Shown piece by piece: positions 7,115 through 10,000 of a stretch of DNA of 10,000 bases. This stretch comes from Stramonita haemastoma (taxonomy: Eukaryota; Mollusca; Gastropoda; Neogastropoda; Muricidae), in the NCBI GenBank assembly GCA_030674155.1, contig CM060318.1:88716049-88726048 (forward strand), in the 5' to 3' direction. Position numbers and translations under genes: made by a program. The notes under the pieces were generated by a model. The model was given only the letters and a program-made list of their open reading frames with translations, was not told the origin of the DNA and searched no databases. The number at the start of each line of letters is the position of its first letter. Positions within the stretch are counted from its first letter, which is position 1.

Positions 7115-7850
7115 TAGCAGAGAAAAGACATAAATAGCACACTGTCAGTTTTCACCTAAGAAGCTTTTAGTTTTCTATGGGCTTGCTACAGTTTTGGTGA
7201 GATCAGGCAGAAAGTGTAGAATAAAAAAAAACATATGGGTGTATGTTTTTTCCCCTCTTTATGTATAAACAAAATATGGTCAAGTTCTTTATTATGTATT
7301 TATCATGAGAGGGGACATTTCTGGTAAAAGTGTGGGAAGAGGAGGGGAGATAGTAGGGTAAAGGGGGAGGGGGAAGAAACGGAGAGAGTAATTGAAGATA
7401 AAAATACTAAAGAGGAAACTTTGTTTTGTAAAATGATTGTCAAAACTCCTAACAGTCCACGAAACCAGGGCCTGTTATCAGCCTACCAAACCCTGCTGAA
7501 GAGCCCAGTTGTTGCAGTCTTGAATACTTGACACGTGGCCTCCCATCTCCAAGGATGAAGTGACCTCAATCTGATTAATTAACGCCTCAGCCTCAGCTGC
7601 CACTGCCCCCTTCAGCACAAAGGAGGCTGGCGGAATCCCCAGGTAGCTGTGCATTTTCCAGTTCCATCACAGATGCTGGGAGTGTTGCACCAGTAACCAC
7701 CAATTTGTTGAGCTGAGGAGGAAAGGGGGGAAGGAAGCAGAGAAATGGGGGTATGTAGGGAGGTATAGTGTTGAAAATTTGGGGGCTGGGCTTTTGTGTT
7801 GTTTGTTTTGCATAATCATACGGTTAGATAAGGCAATTGTCTGACATCAG
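7115..7850 (+). repeat. Larger duplicated unit 2 (contains copy D)
   Basis: This is the downstream partner of 6100-7110. The best end-point match is 26 bp before the TG tract (7822-7847 against 7064-7089), of which I count 21 identities, the last 14 bases CAATTGTCTGACAT being identical. It lacks the LINE tail found in unit 1, so it preserves the pre-insertion arrangement. A purine-rich segment at 7326-7425 (GGGGGAGGGGGAAG-type) corresponds to a less pure GAAAG/GGAA-rich segment at 6185-6290. Confidence 0.7.
7538..7732 (+). repeat. Unnamed ~190-bp interspersed repeat, copy D
   Basis: It contains CTCCCATCTCCAAGGATGAA, GTGACCTCAATCTGATTAAT, GCCTCAGCCTCAGCTGCCAC, CTTCAGCACAAAGGAGGCTG, CAGTTCCATCACAG, GTAACCACCAATTTGTTGAG and GAGGAGGAAAGG. 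The last three words match the end of copy A most closely, while the TGACCT part matches copy B. Each copy thus preserves different ancestral positions, as expected of old independent copies. A TG array begins about 120 bp further on. Confidence 0.78.
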
Positions 7851-7915
7851 TGTGTGTGTGTGTTCGTGTTCGTGTTCGTGTTCGCACGCGTGGTGTGTGT
7901 GTGTGTGTGTGTGTG

Positions 7916-7978
<63 letters not shown>

Positions 7979-8100
7979 GTGTGTGTGTGTGTCTGAGCGT
8001 GTCTGTGTGTCTGTGTTTCTGTGCGTGTGTATGGGTGCATATGTGTGTGCATGCATGCATGCACGCACGTGCATGCGTGCGTGTGTGTATGCATCTGTGT
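7851..8100. repeat. (TG)n array with an embedded (TGTTCG)4 hexamer
   Basis: Short TG repetition at 7851-7860 is followed by four perfect TGTTCG hexamers (7861-7884), CACGCGTGG, and then TG repeats from about 7892 to 7992 with two TTG phase changes. A degenerate tail of TGTC/TGTG, CATG and GCATGCATGCATGCACGCAC extends to about 8100. A plus frame reading Cys-Val repeats crosses this DNA and runs without a stop into the LINE fragment at 8175. That fusion is an accident of the dinucleotide repeat lacking stops. Confidence 0.95.
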
Positions 8101-8174
8101 CTGAAAATTCTAGCGCTGTATCTCTTGTCTCTCTTGGGGCTGTCAATTGCTGTTTTGTTTTGGTCTTTTCTGTG

Positions 8175-8873
8175 CTGAAATCAAAGATCATGGTCAACAG
8201 CGCAAGTAATGACATCACGGAAATAAAGATGAATGGAGAAACACTAGAAGAGGTGAGCCAATTCAAATACTTAGGCTCCATCCTAACAAAAGATGGCACA
8301 TCAAACAATGAAGTGAAAGCTCGCATTGCAACAGCAACATCTGCTCTAGTCAGACTCGAGAAGATCATCAGAAGCAACAACATCAGCTTCGGCACCAAAT
8401 ACCACCTTTACAAATCCCTCGTGATATCTATCCTCCTATGTGGCTGTGAATCATGGACTCTGACAGCAGAGTTAGAGAGGAGAATCCAAGCATTCGAGAA
8501 CAAGTGCCACAGAAGACTTCTCAAAATATCATACAAAGAACACAAGACCAATAACTATGTGAAAGAAGAAATCAAAAAGCGTGTGGGCCCCCAAGAGCCT
8601 TTGCTCTCCACCATAAAGAGGAGAAAGCTGATGTGGTTTGGTCACACCACAAGACACAACACCCTAGCAAAAACCATCTTGCAAGGAACAGTCGAGGGCA
8701 AGAGAAGAAGAGGCCGCCAAAAGAAATCATGGGTTGACAACATCAAAGACTGGACCGCCCAACCCCTACAACACCTCCTACTAGCCACACAGGATCGTGA
8801 AGCATGGAAAAAGATCTCTGTTGCGTCTTCTCTCATGTCCCCCCTACGTCCTTTGGGACATGGGACTGAGTGA
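8175..8873 (+). pseudogene. Non-LTR retrotransposon (LINE) reverse transcriptase, C-terminal part
   Basis: The 232 codons from LKSKIMVN to HGTE encode the region after the RT palm of a LINE ORF2. In order there is a beta-strand motif FKYLGSILTKDG (about residues 32-43), a helical stretch with ARIATATSALVRLEKI, then the KYHLYKSLVISILLCGCESW motif (about residues 75-94), RRIQAFENKCHRRLLKISY, the GPQEPLLSTIKRRKLMWFGH segment, and GRRRGRQKKSWVDNIKDW-like basic sequence near the end. These are familiar from many animal LINE polyproteins. The YADD catalytic motif and the endonuclease lie upstream and are absent, so the copy is 5'-truncated and cannot be active. There is no internal stop or frameshift, which suggests a fairly young insertion. 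The clade is uncertain; an RTE/Proto2-like element is my guess. Confidence 0.92.
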
Positions 8874-8890
8874 GTGAGTGAGTGAGTGTG
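8175..8890 (+). mobile_element. 5'-truncated LINE insertion with (TGAG)n tail
   Basis: The element begins near 8175, where sequence stops being simple-repeat-like and becomes coding. It ends in five TGAG units (8867-8886) followed by TGTG. The TGA stop codon (8871-8873) lies inside this tetranucleotide tail, so the element has essentially no 3' UTR. Tails of short tandem repeats rather than poly-A are known from RTE-type and some other LINEs. Upstream sequence at 8100-8175 is not recognisably LINE. No clear target-site duplication was found by eye. Confidence 0.85.
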
Positions 8891-9240
8891 CTGATTCCAC
8901 AGCGGAATCTCTGACCACCTAAGTTATGGGACACATTTACCTTCCTTACCTTTCACAGTCTTTGCTTTTTATTGATTACCACAGTTTTGTGAAATGCTGA
9001 GGCTTCGTGGTTTTGGTAGTCATTTGTTATTGTTAACAGTGTCTTAGTTTGCAATCCTGCAATGGCATTATTGATTTTTTTCGAATTAACTTTCAAAACT
9101 GTACAGAAATGAAAACGATAAAGGCGTCCTCGTAATCCTAGAGATGGTTTGGGAGCGAGATGTCAGAGACCTCAGCTTCTCTGTAGGCCAGCATGTTGAG
9201 GGCAGTGCCCACCTCCTCTCCCGCACTGATTTCCACCCCT
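8891..9240. other. Anonymous sequence downstream of the LINE
   Basis: The first bases include a small perfect inverted repeat GATTCC-acagc-GGAATC (8893-8909), with no T run that would suggest a terminator. The rest, with TGGTTTTGGTAG- and TTTTTTTCG-type words, shows no gene or known repeat. Part of 9240-9340 probably belongs to the body of the minus-strand SINE whose head is at 9345-9418. Confidence 0.35.
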
Positions 9241-9418
9241 GTCGCAAAAGAGGGCATGAACCTAACAGATACAGCTGAAATCCAAATGTCTGTTTCAAAG
9301 AGTAATAGGCTTCCCACATTTTCCGGGTAAACTGGGAAGAAAGAGCAAGGCTGAGAATCGAACCCAGAACCTCATGGTGTACTTGTGAGGCAGGAGAACG
9401 TCTAAATCGTCCTGTCAC
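9240..9418 (-). mobile_element. tRNA-derived SINE with degraded body (copy 3)
   Basis: On the minus strand a tRNA-like head runs from about 9418 to 9345. It contains GGGTTCGATTCTC (9364-9352), a B box with one change from the usual GGTTCGANTCC, and a weak A-box region near 9410-9395. The sequence after the head, CCTTGCTCTTTCTTCCCAGT, has the pyrimidine-rich character I associate with mollusc SINE bodies, but that recall is unverified. The body at 9340-9240 does not obviously match copies 1 and 2, so this may be another family or a diverged member. The far end is unclear. Confidence 0.6.
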
Positions 9419-10000
9419 CTTCCTTCCTAGATCCCTTGTCTCACATCACTGACAGCAACTGGTGTCTCCAGTATGAGCGAAAGTGCACTGCGCTGCCGTC
9501 AAGCACCTAACAAGCCAGGCCTAGCGCACCCGACTTCGGCATAGGAGAGAGTTGTTATGTAGTCTCTCAGGTAAAATGGCTAGAGACTGGACCAAGAAGG
9601 CAGAAAACAGACAAGGAGGAGGTGACAGGAAGAAAAAGAACAAGGCAGAGACAAAGCGAGAGATAGAAAAGATGGAAATCCCAGCGCAGAATTTCCAGAA
9701 AATGGTGAAATTATTCTACTGACAGGCCTCTGGGTAGAGACTTTGAATCTAAGAACAGTTTGTGTTTGTTGCTAAATTCTATCGCCTGCAGATGGAAAAC
9801 CCAATAGGGCCGAGCTACCAATGGTTGATGTAACACCTTGATGTGAGCCACGTGTTCTGGGATACAGAGGATCAGAGACCAAGGTCTTCTAGGAACTAGG
9901 AGGTAAGTCTTTGGGCAACTGTGATTATTGCACCCTGTTATCCTGCTAACATCGTAGTATTCCCCCTTTGAAGGCGAGCAGCTGTTGCTTCACACTGTGG
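9419..10000. other. Anonymous sequence at the right edge
   Basis: No transposon or RNA is recognised. A 48-codon frame at 9576-9722 (+) starts MARDWTKKAENRQ, is rich in Lys, Arg and Glu, and ends in a TGA. Its composition resembles a charged coiled-coil or disordered segment, but it is short and purine-rich DNA gives such peptides by chance. A consensus splice-donor-like AG|GTAAGT is at 9901-9908. Neither is enough to call an exon. Confidence 0.35.

Noticed and set aside
7854..8174. Apparent N-terminal extension of the LINE frame (339 residues in total)
   Set aside because: The first 107 residues come from the TG array and its flank. LINE similarity starts only at about 8175.
8893..8909. Perfect 6-bp inverted repeat as a terminator or transposon end
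   Set aside because: Short, no T run and no partner; expected by chance in 10 kb.
9086..9418. Minus-strand open frame of 110 codons
   Set aside because: It begins in the SINE tRNA-like head and has no recognisable domain.
9901..9908. Consensus splice donor AG|GTAAGT
   Set aside because: A good match, but such sites occur by chance and no coding exon can be supported to its left.

Overview
This is a non-coding, repeat-saturated stretch of an animal nuclear genome. Long di-, tri- and tetranucleotide microsatellites, LINE remnants and tRNA-derived SINE heads make a metazoan certain in practice. The combination of (CA)n, (GATA)n and (CAG/CAA)n arrays with SINEs carrying a conserved central domain suggests a marine invertebrate, most plausibly a mollusc such as a gastropod; that assignment is inference. 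No host protein-coding gene can be supported. The long open frames running through the CA/TG, CT and GATA tracts are artefacts of the repeats.

Layout. Positions 1-160 hold the 3' part of a SINE (+). 160-1020 is anonymous, T-rich towards its end. 1080-2290 is a dense block of simple repeats: GAA/CAA/GAT, CA, poly-C plus CT, GACA/GATA. 2466-2640 is CAG/CAA-rich. 3088-3370 is a small degenerate minisatellite with a 65-75 bp period. 3845-3965 is a long alternating purine/pyrimidine tract. 4322-4568 is a second copy of the first SINE, inverted, with its tRNA-like head. From about 4780 to 8100 four diverged, same-orientation copies of an unnamed repeat of about 190 bp (A-D) occur roughly every kilobase, each followed by a TG tract. 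C and D also share flanking sequence, so they are copies of a larger unit of about 1 kb. The C unit carries extra DNA that D lacks, and that extra DNA encodes a 68-codon remnant of a LINE C-terminus with a C2HC zinc finger. 8175-8890 is the intact 3' end of a different LINE: 232 codons of reverse-transcriptase C-terminus ending inside its own (TGAG)n tail. Another tRNA-derived SINE head lies at 9345-9418 (-). The last 580 bp are anonymous.

Nothing here works together as a pathway. The biological content is a history of retrotransposition, microsatellite seeding and local duplication. No new multi-gene system was found. The most interesting items are the four-copy repeat with TG tails, the LINE tail that separates unit C from unit D, and the pair of SINEs with a conserved core.
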